DNA of 45,994 bases from JAVKSM01 sp039583705 (GCA_039583705.1 JAVKSM010000005.1:1-45994); one strand, 5' to 3'. Numbered from the stretch's first letter, positions 36,045 to 45,122 are shown. Numbers and translations are program-made. The notes: generated from the sequence alone by a model not told the origin.

Positions 36045-37562
36045 TCAGCGCGGCGGGCGCCGGGCGAGCAGGCCGCGGGGTGCGGTCGCCCACACCGGCT
36101 CCGGGCCGACGCCCTCCTCGGCGAGCACGTCGTTCGCGGCGAGCACGCCGGTCACCGCCGCCCGCTCCATGAGCGCGCTGGCGAACGGCAGCCTCACCCA
36201 GTCGCCAGCCAGCCGCACGCCGTGGGCGTCACCCACCACTCCGGGGCGCCTGGCGTAGCTGCCGGGGGCGAACCCGGGCGTGTTGTGCCCGCTTCGCGCG
36301 TCGACGTGCAGCGCCCGCAGACCGGCCGTCTCCGGCCACAGCGCCGCCAGCTCGGTCCGCATCCGGGCCGTCACGGCGTCGGCGTCTAGTCCTTTCGGGC
36401 TGGCGTAGGAATGCAGCTCGACCACTGCCCCGCCGGTCCGGGCCGCCCAGGACGCCGCGCCGTCCTCCAGCCGGTGGTAGAGGGTCACGGAGTCCAGCGT
36501 CGGCTCCCGGCTCACGCTGGTGAACTCGGCGCGCTCGGCGCGCACGTCCCGCTCCAACCAGAGCCGGGCGACCGTGTAGGGCTCACCAGGGGCCAGCGCG
36601 TCCACCGCCGCGACGAACCGAGGTGCCGCGGCAGCGAGGCCCGGGGAGGCGGCGACGAGCACCTGCAGCGCCGAGGGGTCCACGGCGAGCACGACGTGCC
36701 GGGCGCGCAGCGGTGGGCAGCCCGCCACATCCACCCGCCACCCCGCTGCGCCGGGCTCCAGCCGCTGCGCCGTCGCGGTGCGGATCCGCACCCCGTGCGC
36801 CTGCAGGTAGTGCGCCATCGGTTGCCATATCGACCGCAGGTAGTCGGTGTGCGGGCAGTCCATGCCCAGGCCCTCGGCGTTGCCGAGGAAGTAGAAGTGG
36901 CACATCGCGATGAACTCGGCGGCCGAGTAGCGCTGCTCGAGGTTGAAGAACGAGTGCGCGAAGACCTCGAACAGCATCGCCCGGCTGCGGTCGGGCAGCC
37001 GCAGCGCGTCGAGGAACTCCGCGGCAGTGGTGCCGTCGTGGTCGCGGTAGGTGCGCACCGGGTCGAAGGCCAGCAGCGGGGCGGCCGCCGCTCCGTCCAT
37101 GTGCCGCAGGTCGGGCAGCCGGAAGCTGGGCGACCGCGCCACCAGGGCGAGCAGGTTGAACGGGGGGGTCCTGGGCAGCGTGGCGAAGTCCTCCGTCGGC
37201 CAGTGCCGGGAGATGATCGGGTAGCTGGGGAGCGGCCGGAGGAAGGAGAGCTGCGGGTCGAGGCGGCGCAGGATCGCCCGCCACGTGTAGTACTGCCGGA
37301 AGAAGCCGTGGAAGCCGTGCTCGACGACGACCTCGGAGTCGTCGTCAGGCAGCCGGTGGCGCCATGCCCCGAGGCGTCCACCGAGGTGGGGCTGCGCCTC
37401 CAGCAGCGTCACCCGCACCCCGCGCTCGGCGAGTACCACCGCGGCGCACGTCCCGGCGATCCCGCCCCCGACGACCACCGCCTCCACCGTCCCGTCCACC
37501 CGGAACGGCAGGTCGGCCCGGGCGACGACGACGGGCCTGGGTCTGCGTGAGGGCAGGTGCAC
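36045..37562 (-). CDS. CrtU-like FAD-dependent carotenoid desaturase family
   Basis: 505 residues. The dinucleotide-binding start AVVVGGGIAGTCAAVVLAER and VTLLEAQPHLGGRLGAW are followed by EHGFHGFFRQYYTWRAILRR, AMLFEVFAHSFFNLEQRYSA and HFYFLGNAEGLGMDCP. This series is the pattern of isorenieratene synthase / carotene desaturase CrtU and close FAD oxidoreductases. No crtE, crtB, crtI or crtY lies in the window, so the substrate may be another polyene. GTG 37562 is preceded by TAGAGT 6 nt upstream. A hairpin separates it from the GH5 gene before it. Confidence 0.8.
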   Translation of the reverse strand: MHLPSRRPRPVVVARADLPFRVDGTVEAVVVGGGIAGTCAAVVLAERGVRVTLLEAQPHLGGRLGAWRHRLPDDDSEVVVEHGFHGFFRQYYTWRAILRRLDPQLSFLRPLPSYPIISRHWPTEDFATLPRTPPFNLLALVARSPSFRLPDLRHMDGAAAAPLLAFDPVRTYRDHDGTTAAEFLDALRLPDRSRAMLFEVFAHSFFNLEQRYSAAEFIAMCHFYFLGNAEGLGMDCPHTDYLRSIWQPMAHYLQAHGVRIRTATAQRLEPGAAGWRVDVAGCPPLRARHVVLAVDPSALQVLVAASPGLAAAAPRFVAAVDALAPGEPYTVARLWLERDVRAERAEFTSVSREPTLDSVTLYHRLEDGAASWAARTGGAVVELHSYASPKGLDADAVTARMRTELAALWPETAGLRALHVDARSGHNTPGFAPGSYARRPGVVGDAHGVRLAGDWVRLPFASALMERAAVTGVLAANDVLAEEGVGPEPVWATAPRGLLARRPPR

Positions 37563-37568
37563 CGTCGC

Positions 37569-37574
37569 ACTCTA
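37569..37574 (-). promoter_or_regulatory. -10 element TAGAGT, leaderless start
   Basis: TAGAGT on the minus strand ends 6 nt before GTG 37562 of the CrtU-like gene. The same TAGAGT-N6-GTG arrangement occurs at the thioesterase gene (45111). Confidence 0.5.
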
Positions 37575-37580
37575 GGTCAC

Positions 37581-37597
37581 CCGCCAGATCCTGGCGG
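37581..37597 (-). terminator. Hairpin between GH5 and CrtU-like genes
   Basis: CCGCCAG-ATC-CTGGCGG, a perfect 7-bp stem with a 3-base loop, starts 20 bases after the GH5 stop and ahead of the next gene's promoter. It could end the MFS-lipase-GH5 transcript. No U tract. Confidence 0.45.
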
Positions 37598-37617
37598 CGC
37601 ACGTCAGGCGGGTGCCG

Positions 37618-39231
37618 TCAGTCGCTCGGGGTGTAGACGCGATAGGGCCCGCCGCGCGGATAGGCGTACACCTCGCGCCCGCCTGCCTGATCGAAGACCT
37701 GGAGGCTGGCGCCGTCGGCAGCGATGGCGCCGGTCACGGCGGGCGGCACGAAGACGAGCGTGGCGTGCGAGCGGTCGCCGAACCGTACCCCCGGTGAGTC
37801 GCCCCGCAGGTCGAACGTCGCCTTGTCGGGGTCGTAGCTCAACTGCGTGAGATGACCGGCGGTGAACAACGGGAACGCGCGCGAGGTGAACTTGACCCGG
37901 CTCGCCACCGGCACGCCCCGGCCGAACGGCGGCCCGTAGACGCCCCAGAACACGGGCCGGCGCAGGTTGGTGACGTTCTCCTTCCACACCCACAGAGCCC
38001 CGCCGAGCAGGTAGCGGTCCTGCAGGTCGTAGTGGCTGCGCAGGATCGTGTCGTCGTCGGAGGGGTCGTTGCCGAACTCGCCGATCCACAGCGGCAGGTC
38101 GAGGTGCCGGGCATCGGTGATCGCGCTGCGATAGCCGCCGTCGCTGGGGAAGAACCGCTGGGAGGCGACCTGCTGGTCGAGCGTGAAGACCCCGGTGTAC
38201 ACGTGTGGCGCGTAGACGACGTTCGGGTAGGGGCTGTACAGCGACCACGGCGTGAGGATCGCGCTCTGGTCGGTCCCGTTCCGCTCCACGTTCGGCTCGA
38301 TGAAGAAAAGCTGGCGAAACCCGGGCAGCCGCGCCGTGACCGTGTTGACGACCTTCGCGTAGAAGGGGAAGAGATGGGTGGCCTCGGTCGCGCCGGGCAC
38401 CGCGTCGATCCCCGGCGAGGGCTCGTTGATGATGTCATAGCCGGCGACGGCCGGGTCGTCGCGGAAGCGCCGCGCGAGTGAGACCATCACGTCGGCGTAG
38501 TGCTCCTGCAGGCCCTCGCCGTCGGGCGCGGCCACATCCAGGTAGAGCTTCTGGAAGTCCTCCTGGACCGCTGGGTCGAGCTCGCGCACGCCGCCGAGCG
38601 CACAGGCCGGGGTGAGGTGCGAGCTCGCCCAGGCGGGGGCGCCGTCGAAGCCGCCGATCGGCTGGAACGGCGGCAGGCACACCTCGCCCGGCGCGGTGAA
38701 CACGTACTTGCTCCAGGCGTCCTGGTGCAGGTCGAGGATCACGTAGATGCCGTGCTCGCCGGCCCAGCCGACGACCTGCGCGATCCGGTCGAGGTAGGCC
38801 TGGCTGAGCGCGCCGGGGCTGGGCTCGAGCAGGCTCCAGGACAGGTTCAGCCGGATCGCGTCGTAGCCGAGCGGGCGCATCTGGTCGAAGTCGAAGCCGC
38901 AGACCATCACCCCCTCGACACGCGGGTCGTCCGGCGGGCAGGCACCGCCGGCGTACGCCGGCGGACCGGTCGGGTAGGGCGGCTTGAGATCCGGCTGCCA
39001 GTAGTCCACGAGGCCGTCGACGTTGACCCCTCTGAGCAGGACCTCGCGACCCTGCTGGTCGACGATCTGCCGGAGCTGCGCGGGCCCGTCCACCGGACCC
39101 ACGCTCAGGAAGCTCAGCGGCAGCGGCGGCGCGGGGGGAAGCCGGCCCCAGGCATCCGGCGCGAGCCCCGCGAGCCCGGCGAGCAGCGCGACCGCAACCA
39201 CCGCGATGGCTCCGAGCGAGCGCCACCTCAC
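37618..39231 (-). CDS. Secreted GH5 glycosidase, endoglycoceramidase-like
   Basis: 537 residues. A signal peptide or N-terminal anchor (SLGAIAVVAVALLAGLAGLA) precedes a GH5 barrel. Landmarks fit bacterial endoglycoceramidases: LLRGVNVDG, GYDAIRLNLSWSLLEP, HGIYVILDLHQDAWSKY, the acid/base Glu in YDIINEPSPG and the nucleophile Glu in WIGEFGNDP. The last ~100 residues form the usual C-terminal beta domain. It should cleave a glycan from a glycolipid or a related glycoside outside the cell. GTG 39231 lies 12 bases after the stop of the lipase gene, so they share a transcript. Confidence 0.87.
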   Translation of the reverse strand: MRWRSLGAIAVVAVALLAGLAGLAPDAWGRLPPAPPLPLSFLSVGPVDGPAQLRQIVDQQGREVLLRGVNVDGLVDYWQPDLKPPYPTGPPAYAGGACPPDDPRVEGVMVCGFDFDQMRPLGYDAIRLNLSWSLLEPSPGALSQAYLDRIAQVVGWAGEHGIYVILDLHQDAWSKYVFTAPGEVCLPPFQPIGGFDGAPAWASSHLTPACALGGVRELDPAVQEDFQKLYLDVAAPDGEGLQEHYADVMVSLARRFRDDPAVAGYDIINEPSPGIDAVPGATEATHLFPFYAKVVNTVTARLPGFRQLFFIEPNVERNGTDQSAILTPWSLYSPYPNVVYAPHVYTGVFTLDQQVASQRFFPSDGGYRSAITDARHLDLPLWIGEFGNDPSDDDTILRSHYDLQDRYLLGGALWVWKENVTNLRRPVFWGVYGPPFGRGVPVASRVKFTSRAFPLFTAGHLTQLSYDPDKATFDLRGDSPGVRFGDRSHATLVFVPPAVTGAIAADGASLQVFDQAGGREVYAYPRGGPYRVYTPSD

Positions 39232-39242
39232 AGGCGCGTAGG

Positions 39243-40340
39243 CTACGGCACCGGGGGTCCGGGCGGTGTGGGCTGGGCACGCGGCGATCGTGCCGCCGGG
39301 GTGTGTGGCGCCACCGCGTAAGGCTTGAGCGGTGGTTCGGCGCCGACCCGCGGGTAGGTCAGCAGGGTCTGGGCACTCTCGCCGTTGTACCGCTGCTCGT
39401 TCCCGGGCAGGGTGGCCGGGTCGACGCCGGGCATCAGCAGCTCGGCGCACACCGCGGGGTCCACCCGGGCGGGGTCGGCCGGTCCGTCGTGGGTGATCGC
39501 GTCGAGGACCAGGGCGTAGCCGACCGGGTCGATGCTGCCCATGGCCAGGTGGCCGGCGACGTGAAGCGGGCAGACCTGCTGCACCGCGACATTGCTGATC
39601 CGCCCAGCCCCTGTGGTGAGCGCGGAGCTGGCGGCGGGCGGCAGGTTCGGCACCACGATCTCGTCGTCGAGGGAGTAGATCTGGGTGTAGTCGATGCCGG
39701 CGTAGGTCTCCTGACCGGCGTTGAGCGCGGCGAGGAAGCGCGAGCCGGTCCGTTGCTGCCAGACGGCGGGTGCGCAGCCGGCGGCGCAGCCGGGGTAGGC
39801 GTCGAGGGTCCCGTGGTTGGACGGGTCGATCCCGACCACGTCGGCGACGTCGGAGCGGGTGTCCGGCCAGAACTTCAGCGCCCACCGGCTGATCATTCCG
39901 CCCTCGCTGAAGCCGACCACGTCCACCGGCCTTCCCGCCACCCGGTGCATCGTGCGCAGCGCGGACACGACGTATTCGGCGGAGACCTGGATGTCGGACA
40001 TCGCGTGGTCGGGCGGCGTGAGCGCGCAGTACGGCCAGCCGAGCCGCTGGAAGGCCGGTTCGTAATTCCAGCCGAAGTTGACCTCTGGTGTGAGGGTGGT
40101 GCCAGGGATGAGCAGGACCGGGTCACGCGCGACGCGGGTGAGGTCAGCGCTGCAGCTCAGGCTGGACGCGAGCACGGCCGGCGGAACGTCGAGCGGCGGC
40201 CCCGAGCCGGCGGCCAGCGCGGCCGGCGGAGCGGCCAGCCCGAGCGCGAGCAGCCCCACCGACACCACCGTGCCGACCGCGGACACCACCGCGGCGGCCG
40301 CCCAGCCCCCTCGGGCGCCGTTTCTTCGCGCCGTACCCAT
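39243..40340 (-). CDS. Secreted CalB-like lipase (alpha/beta hydrolase)
   Basis: About 365 residues from ATG 40340, which gives a proper signal peptide (AAAAVVSAVGTVVSVGLLAL, cleaved near ALA). The core resembles Candida antarctica lipase B: VLLIPGTTLTPEVNFGWN, CALTPPDHAMSDIQVSAEYV, the nucleophile elbow VVGFSEGG (Ser about 145), APAVWQQRTGSRFLAALN, the acid in YSLDDEIVVPN and His in LHVAGHLAMG. It should hydrolyse acylglycerols or other esters outside the cell. A longer start at 40415 overlaps the MFS stop as ATGA, but its added residues are only Arg/Ser-rich. The C-terminus is Pro-rich. Confidence 0.88.
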   Translation of the reverse strand: MGTARRNGARGGWAAAAVVSAVGTVVSVGLLALGLAAPPAALAAGSGPPLDVPPAVLASSLSCSADLTRVARDPVLLIPGTTLTPEVNFGWNYEPAFQRLGWPYCALTPPDHAMSDIQVSAEYVVSALRTMHRVAGRPVDVVGFSEGGMISRWALKFWPDTRSDVADVVGIDPSNHGTLDAYPGCAAGCAPAVWQQRTGSRFLAALNAGQETYAGIDYTQIYSLDDEIVVPNLPPAASSALTTGAGRISNVAVQQVCPLHVAGHLAMGSIDPVGYALVLDAITHDGPADPARVDPAVCAELLMPGVDPATLPGNEQRYNGESAQTLLTYPRVGAEPPLKPYAVAPHTPAARSPRAQPTPPGPPVP

Positions 40341-40411
40341 CCGCGGCCTGCCGCTTCCGCTCGGCCGCTTCCGCTCGGAGCGCCTCGTCCTCCTCGACCG
40401 CCGCGAGCTCG

Positions 40412-41953
40412 TCATGCATCACCGCCCACGCCTGGTGCATCGCGGCGCCCTGGCTGGGTCCGCGGCACCTCCCCGGCCCCGACCCGCTGCGGGGCTTCGC
40501 CCTGCTCGGCGTCCTCGGCGGTGAGCGGCTTGGCGATGTCCTCCAGGGTCGCTCGCTCGGCCTTGACCCCGAAGAAGACCTCGGTGACGCCGCCGAGCGC
40601 CATCACCCCGGCGCCGATGAAGAACGCGACCGTGACGAGGCCCCGGTCGCCAGAGTTGATGAGTTGGCCGAACAGCAGCGGGCCGGCGATCCCGCCGACC
40701 GCGGTGCCGATCGCGTAGAAGAACGCGATCGCGAGCGCCCTGGTCTCCATCGGGAAGATCTCGCTGACGGTCAGGTAGGCGGCGCTGGCTCCCGCCGAGG
40801 CGAGGAAGAACGTGGCGACGACGAGGATGATCAGACCCCACTGGTTCACGCCGCGGAACAGGAACAGCAACGCCAGGGGAACCGTCACCAGGGCCGAACC
40901 CAGGTAGGTGCCCGAGATCATCGGCTTGCGCCCGACGGTGTCGAAGAGCCGGCCGAGCAGGACCGGCCCGAGGAAGTTCCCGACCGCATAAATGATCACG
41001 AAAACCGGCACGAAGCTGGAGGAGACGCCGTAGAAGGTGCTGAACAGCGTCCCGAGGTTGAACGTGATGCCGTTGTAGATGAATGCCTGGCCGACGAACA
41101 GCGCGAACCCGAGCACGGCGCGCCGTGGGTAGACCCGGAACGCGGTCCGGGCGATCTCCCGGAACGGGATCCGCTCGCGCTGGCGGACGGTCAGCGTCCG
41201 CTCGACGCTCTCGAGGTCGGCGCCGGTCTCCTCCTCGACCTCGGCTTCGATGTCCCCGACGATCCGCTCGGCCTCCTCCTCCCGGCCGTGGATGAACAGC
41301 CAGCGTGGGCTCTCCGGGACGTGCCGGCGCACGAGCAGGATCGTGAAGCCCAGCAGCGCGCCGATCGCGAACGTGGCCCGCCACCCGTAGAAGGCCGGGA
41401 AGATGGCCTTGTCGAGGAACAGGATCGCCAGGGCCGAGCCGCCGGTGGAACCGAGCCAGTAGGTGCCGTTGATGAGCAGGTCGACGCGCCCGCGCGCCCG
41501 TGCCGGGATCAGCTCGTCGATGGCCGAGTTGATGGCGGCGTACTCGCCGCCGATCCCGGCGCCGGTGAAGAACCGGGCGAGGAAGAAATACCAGGGTGCG
41601 AAGGAGAACGCGGTCCCGACGGTGGCGACGATGTAGACGGACAGCGTCAGCATGAACAGCTTCTTGCGGCCGAAGCGGTCGGTGAGCTGTCCGAAGAACA
41701 GCGCCCCCAGGCACGCCCCGATGACGTAGACCGCCCCGGCGATGCCGATGTCGCCCGGCGTGAGCGCGACCCCCGACCCGGGTTCGGTGAGCCGGGAGGC
41801 GATCGAGCCCACCATCGTGACCTCGAGCCCGTCCAGGATCCAGACGGTGCCGAGCCCGATGAGGATGCGCCAATGCCACCGGGACCACGGCAGCCGGTCC
41901 AGTCGTGCGGGGACCCGGGTCTTGATCGTGGCGGTCTGCACCGCGGTCGTCAC
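40412..41953 (-). CDS. MFS transporter, sugar-porter/metabolite-symporter type
   Basis: 513 residues, twelve membrane helices. Family motifs: GQLTDRFGRKKLFML after helix 2, GIGGEYAAINSAIDELIPARARGR between helices 4 and 5, ESPRWLFIHGREEEAE after helix 6, and the second-half repeat GRLFDTVGRKPMISG. These fit the sugar porter/aromatic-acid branch of the major facilitator superfamily, so it imports a small organic substrate by proton symport. The GTG at 41953 is the start. It is the first gene of a leftward set with the secreted lipase and GH5 enzyme, so its substrate may be their product (inference). The C-terminal tail frame is uncertain (see finding). Confidence 0.9.
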   Translation of the reverse strand: MTTAVQTATIKTRVPARLDRLPWSRWHWRILIGLGTVWILDGLEVTMVGSIASRLTEPGSGVALTPGDIGIAGAVYVIGACLGALFFGQLTDRFGRKKLFMLTLSVYIVATVGTAFSFAPWYFFLARFFTGAGIGGEYAAINSAIDELIPARARGRVDLLINGTYWLGSTGGSALAILFLDKAIFPAFYGWRATFAIGALLGFTILLVRRHVPESPRWLFIHGREEEAERIVGDIEAEVEEETGADLESVERTLTVRQRERIPFREIARTAFRVYPRRAVLGFALFVGQAFIYNGITFNLGTLFSTFYGVSSSFVPVFVIIYAVGNFLGPVLLGRLFDTVGRKPMISGTYLGSALVTVPLALLFLFRGVNQWGLIILVVATFFLASAGASAAYLTVSEIFPMETRALAIAFFYAIGTAVGGIAGPLLFGQLINSGDRGLVTVAFFIGAGVMALGGVTEVFFGVKAERATLEDIAKPLTAEDAEQGEAPQRVGAGEVPRTQPGRRDAPGVGGDA

Positions 41954-41990
41954 GCCGGCTTGTACCCGGACCGACTGCCGCCTATGTGGG

Positions 41991-41996
41991 TATCTT
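41991..41996 (+). promoter_or_regulatory. -10 element TATCTT, leaderless start
   Basis: TATCTT ends 6 nt before GTG 42003 of the small Cys/His protein gene; no Shine-Dalgarno is present. Confidence 0.5.
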
Positions 41997-42002
41997 CACC
42001 TC

Positions 42003-42248
42003 GTGGTGCGCTGCCGGGTCTTCGGCCACCGCCACCGGTTCCGGGCCGAGGGCGATGTGCTGGTCTGGTCGTGCGCCCGTGGGTGCGGAGCGGGCGGGTC
42101 CAAGCGCTACCCGAGCGCCGCGCACGCCCGCCGCTACGCCGCCGCATTCGACCGGGAGGACCGGCAGGACCTCGGTCACCGGGCGCCGCTGTTCGGGATG
42201 TTCCCACTGCGGATCGCCCGCCTGGTACGCGAGCTGCGCCAGCGGTAG
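42003..42248 (+). CDS. Small Cys/His-rich protein, zinc-ribbon-like
   Basis: 81 residues. RCRVFGHRHRF and WSCARGCGAGGSKRY give a C-x5-HRH ... C-x3-C pattern that could bind zinc, as in small zinc-ribbon proteins of phages and actinobacteria. The rest is basic and helical (YAAAFDREDRQDL, FPLRIARLVRELRQR). Function unknown. It starts at one of two GTG codons (42003/42006) right after a -10 box, so it is probably leaderless. It converges on polA, 12 bases away. Confidence 0.68.
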   Translation: MVRCRVFGHRHRFRAEGDVLVWSCARGCGAGGSKRYPSAAHARRYAAAFDREDRQDLGHRAPLFGMFPLRIARLVRELRQR

Positions 42249-42260
42249 GACGCGCAGACC

Positions 42261-44963
42261 TCAGTGGGCGGCACCGTCCCAGGAGCTGCCGATGCCGATG
42301 GACACCACGAGCGGCACCGTGAGCTCGTGGGCCGCGGCCATCTCCGAGCGCACCACGGCCTCCACGGCCGCCCGCTCGCCTTCGGCGACCTCAAGCACCA
42401 GTTCGTCGTGCACCTGCAGCAGCATCCGGGACCGCAGACCCTGCGCCACGAGCGCGCGGTGCACTCCGAGCATGGCCACCTTGATGATGTCCGCCGCGCT
42501 GCCCTGGATCGGGGCGTTGAGCGCCATCCGCTCGGCCATCTCCCTGCGCTGCCGGTTGTCCGAGGTGAGGTCGGGCAGGTAGCGACGGCGGCCGAGGATG
42601 GAGGAGGTGTAGCCGTCCCCGCGGGCCTGCTCGACGACCTCGTGCAGGTAGGCGCGGACCCCGCCGAACCGGGCGAAATACTCCTCCATGAGCTCGCGGG
42701 CCTCCGCGGTGGAGATTCGCAGTTGCTGGGAGAGCCCGAACTCCGACAACCCGTAGGCCAGCCCGTAGTTCATCGCCTTGACCTTGGCGCGCTGCGGTCC
42801 GCTGACCTCCTCCGGACCGACCCCGAACACCCGGGCCGCGGTGGCCGCGTGGAAGTCGAACCCGGACTGGAACGCCTCGATCAGCGCGGCGTCGCCCGAC
42901 AGGTGGGCCATGATCCGCATCTCGATCTGGCTGTAGTCCGCGGTCATCAACTCCCCCCACCCCGGCCCGACGACGAACGCATCCCGGATCCGGCGTCCCG
43001 CCTCGGTCCGGACCGGGATGTTCTGCAGATTGGGGTCGGTGGAGGACAGCCGGCCGGTCGCCGCGATCGTCTGGTTGAAGGTGGTGTGAATCCGGCCGTC
43101 GTCCGCGACCGACTTGAGCAGGCCGTCCACAGTGGTCTTGAGCCGGGCTGCGTCGCGGTGGCGCAGCAGGTGCGCCAGGAACGGGTGCCCGGTGGACTCC
43201 TGCAGGTTCGTCAGCGCGTCGGCGTCAGTGGTGTAGCCGGTCTTGGTGCGCTTGGTCTTGGGCATGCCCAGCTCGTCGAAGAGCACGACCTGGAGCTGCT
43301 TGGGGGAGCCGAGGTTGATCTCCTTGCCGATCACCGCGTAAGCGTCCTCGGCGGCGTGCTTGAGCTGGGCGGCGAAGTCGGCCTCCAGCGCGGCGAGCGC
43401 CTCGCCGTCCACCGCGATGCCCGCGGCCTCGACGTCGGTGAGCACGCCCAGCAGCGGCAGCTCCAACCCGGTGAGCAGCCGGGTGCCGCCGCGTCCCGCC
43501 AGGTCGGCGTCCAGCGCGGCGGCCAGGTCGACCACCGCGCGCGCCCGCAGGATCTCGGCGGCGGCGCGTTGCGCGTCGGCTTCCTCCTCGCCGCCCAGCA
43601 GCGAGAGCTGGCCGCCGTCCCCGTCGTCCTCGACCCGCAGCTCGCGCTGCAGATAGCGCAGCACGAGGTCGGCGAGGTCAAAGCTGCGCTGCCCCGGCCG
43701 GGCGAGGTAGGCGGCCAGCGCGGTGTCGCTGGTGAGCCCGGCGAGGACCCAACCACGGTCGCGGACCGCGTGGACCGGGCCTTTGACGTCGTGCGCCGCC
43801 TTCGGTGCCGCCGGGTCGGCCAGCCAGCCCGCGACCGCCGTCTCGTCCTCGGCGGACAGCGACCGGACATCGACGTAGCCACCCTCGCCGTCGGAGCCCG
43901 CCAGCGCGATCCCCTCCAGGTCGCCGTGGCCGGCGGCCCACGAACCCCGGAAGGACAGCCCCACCCGGGAGCCGTCGGCGGCGTGCGCAGCCAGCCACGC
44001 CGCGAGGGTGCCCGGCGCCAGCGTCCCACCCCGGACCTCGAAGCCCTCCTCCGCCTCCGGCTCGGCGGAGGTGAGGGTGGTGAACAGCCGCTCCCGGAGC
44101 ACCCGGAACTCCAGCTCGTCGAAGAGTCGGTGCACGGCGTCGCGGTCCCAGGGGCGGGCGGCGAGGTCGCCAGGGCCGACACCGAGCTCGACGTCGCGTA
44201 TCAGCTCGGTGAGCTGCCGGTTGAGCAGGACCGCCGCGAGGTTCTCCCGCAGCGCGTCGCCCGACTTGCCCCGCACCTCGTCGACCCGGTCGACGAGGTT
44301 GGCCAGCGACCCGAACTCGCGAATCCACTTCGCTGCGGTCTTCTCCCCGACGCCAGGAATGCCCGGTAGGTTGTCGCTGGGGTCACCCCGCAGCGCCGCG
44401 TAGTCCGGGTACTGCTGCGGCGACAGCCCATAGCGCTCCAGCACCGTGTCGGGGGTGAAGCGGGTGAGGTCGGAGACGCCCTTGCGGGGGTAGAGCACCG
44501 TGACGTCCGCTGCGACGAGCTGGAGAGCGTCGCGGTCCCCGCTGCAGACCATGACCTCATACCCGTCGCCTTGGGCCTGGGTGACGAGGGTCGCGATGAG
44601 GTCGTCGGCCTCGAAGCCGGGCTTGGCGAGCACCGGGATCGCGAGCGCGGCGAGCACCTCCTTGATCAGCTCGACCTGCCCGCGGAAGTCGTCCGGGGTG
44701 CTCGTGCGGTTGGCCTTGTACGCGGCGAACGTCTCGCTGCGGAAGGTCTGCCGCGACACGTCGAAGGCGACGGCGATGTGGCTGGGCGCCTCGTCGCGCA
44801 GCAGGTTGATCAGCATCGAGATGAAGCCGTACACGGCGTTGGTGGGCTGCCCGATGCGGGTGCGGAAGTTCTCCGTCGGCAGCGCGAAGAACGCGCGGTA
44901 GGCCAGGGAGTGGCCGTCGAGCAGCAGCAGCCGCCGGGCGCCCGCCCCCGTTCCCGTCACCAC
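42261..44963 (-). CDS. polA: DNA polymerase I
   Basis: 900 residues, full length. It fills gaps and removes RNA primers in replication and repair. The N-terminal 5'-nuclease begins LLLLDGHSLAYRAFFALPTE, with GDRDALQLV and GVGEKTAAKWI. The middle 3'-5' exonuclease-like domain lacks clear proofreading aspartates, as usual in actinobacteria. The polymerase domain has DPNLQNIPVRTEAGRRIR, motif A MTADYSQIEMRIMAHLSGD, the O-helix RAKVKAMNYGLAYGLS and motif C LLQVHDELVLEV. GTG 44963 is preceded by TAGACT 6 nt upstream, so the message is probably leaderless. Confidence 0.97.
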   Translation of the reverse strand: MVTGTGAGARRLLLLDGHSLAYRAFFALPTENFRTRIGQPTNAVYGFISMLINLLRDEAPSHIAVAFDVSRQTFRSETFAAYKANRTSTPDDFRGQVELIKEVLAALAIPVLAKPGFEADDLIATLVTQAQGDGYEVMVCSGDRDALQLVAADVTVLYPRKGVSDLTRFTPDTVLERYGLSPQQYPDYAALRGDPSDNLPGIPGVGEKTAAKWIREFGSLANLVDRVDEVRGKSGDALRENLAAVLLNRQLTELIRDVELGVGPGDLAARPWDRDAVHRLFDELEFRVLRERLFTTLTSAEPEAEEGFEVRGGTLAPGTLAAWLAAHAADGSRVGLSFRGSWAAGHGDLEGIALAGSDGEGGYVDVRSLSAEDETAVAGWLADPAAPKAAHDVKGPVHAVRDRGWVLAGLTSDTALAAYLARPGQRSFDLADLVLRYLQRELRVEDDGDGGQLSLLGGEEEADAQRAAAEILRARAVVDLAAALDADLAGRGGTRLLTGLELPLLGVLTDVEAAGIAVDGEALAALEADFAAQLKHAAEDAYAVIGKEINLGSPKQLQVVLFDELGMPKTKRTKTGYTTDADALTNLQESTGHPFLAHLLRHRDAARLKTTVDGLLKSVADDGRIHTTFNQTIAATGRLSSTDPNLQNIPVRTEAGRRIRDAFVVGPGWGELMTADYSQIEMRIMAHLSGDAALIEAFQSGFDFHAATAARVFGVGPEEVSGPQRAKVKAMNYGLAYGLSEFGLSQQLRISTAEARELMEEYFARFGGVRAYLHEVVEQARGDGYTSSILGRRRYLPDLTSDNRQRREMAERMALNAPIQGSAADIIKVAMLGVHRALVAQGLRSRMLLQVHDELVLEVAEGERAAVEAVVRSEMAAAHELTVPLVVSIGIGSSWDGAAH

Positions 44964-44969
44964 GGCGTG

Positions 44970-44975
44970 AGTCTA
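44970..44975 (-). promoter_or_regulatory. -10 element TAGACT, leaderless polA start
   Basis: TAGACT on the minus strand ends 6 nt before GTG 44963; no Shine-Dalgarno is present. Confidence 0.5.
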
Positions 44976-45110
44976 GTGTCCCGGAAGCGAGGTCCAGGTG
45001 CCGGATCCGGTGGTCAGGGTGGTGGCTGACAGGACCGCAAACCGGCTGCCCAGGGGGTATCTCCAGGTGATCGGGAAATGACTGCCGGGCTGCGGGTCGG
45101 CGCGGGGACA

Positions 45111-45116
45111 TAGAGT
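45111..45116 (+). promoter_or_regulatory. -10 element TAGAGT, leaderless thioesterase start
   Basis: TAGAGT ends 6 nt before GTG 45123. AGAGG touches the start codon and is too close to serve as a binding site. Confidence 0.5.
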
Positions 45117-45122
45117 TCAGAG

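Noticed and set aside
40341..40415. Longer lipase start with ATGA overlap to the MFS stop
   Set aside because: The extra residues are Arg/Ser-rich and push the signal peptide inside; ATG 40340 gives a normal exported protein. Kept as an alternative only.
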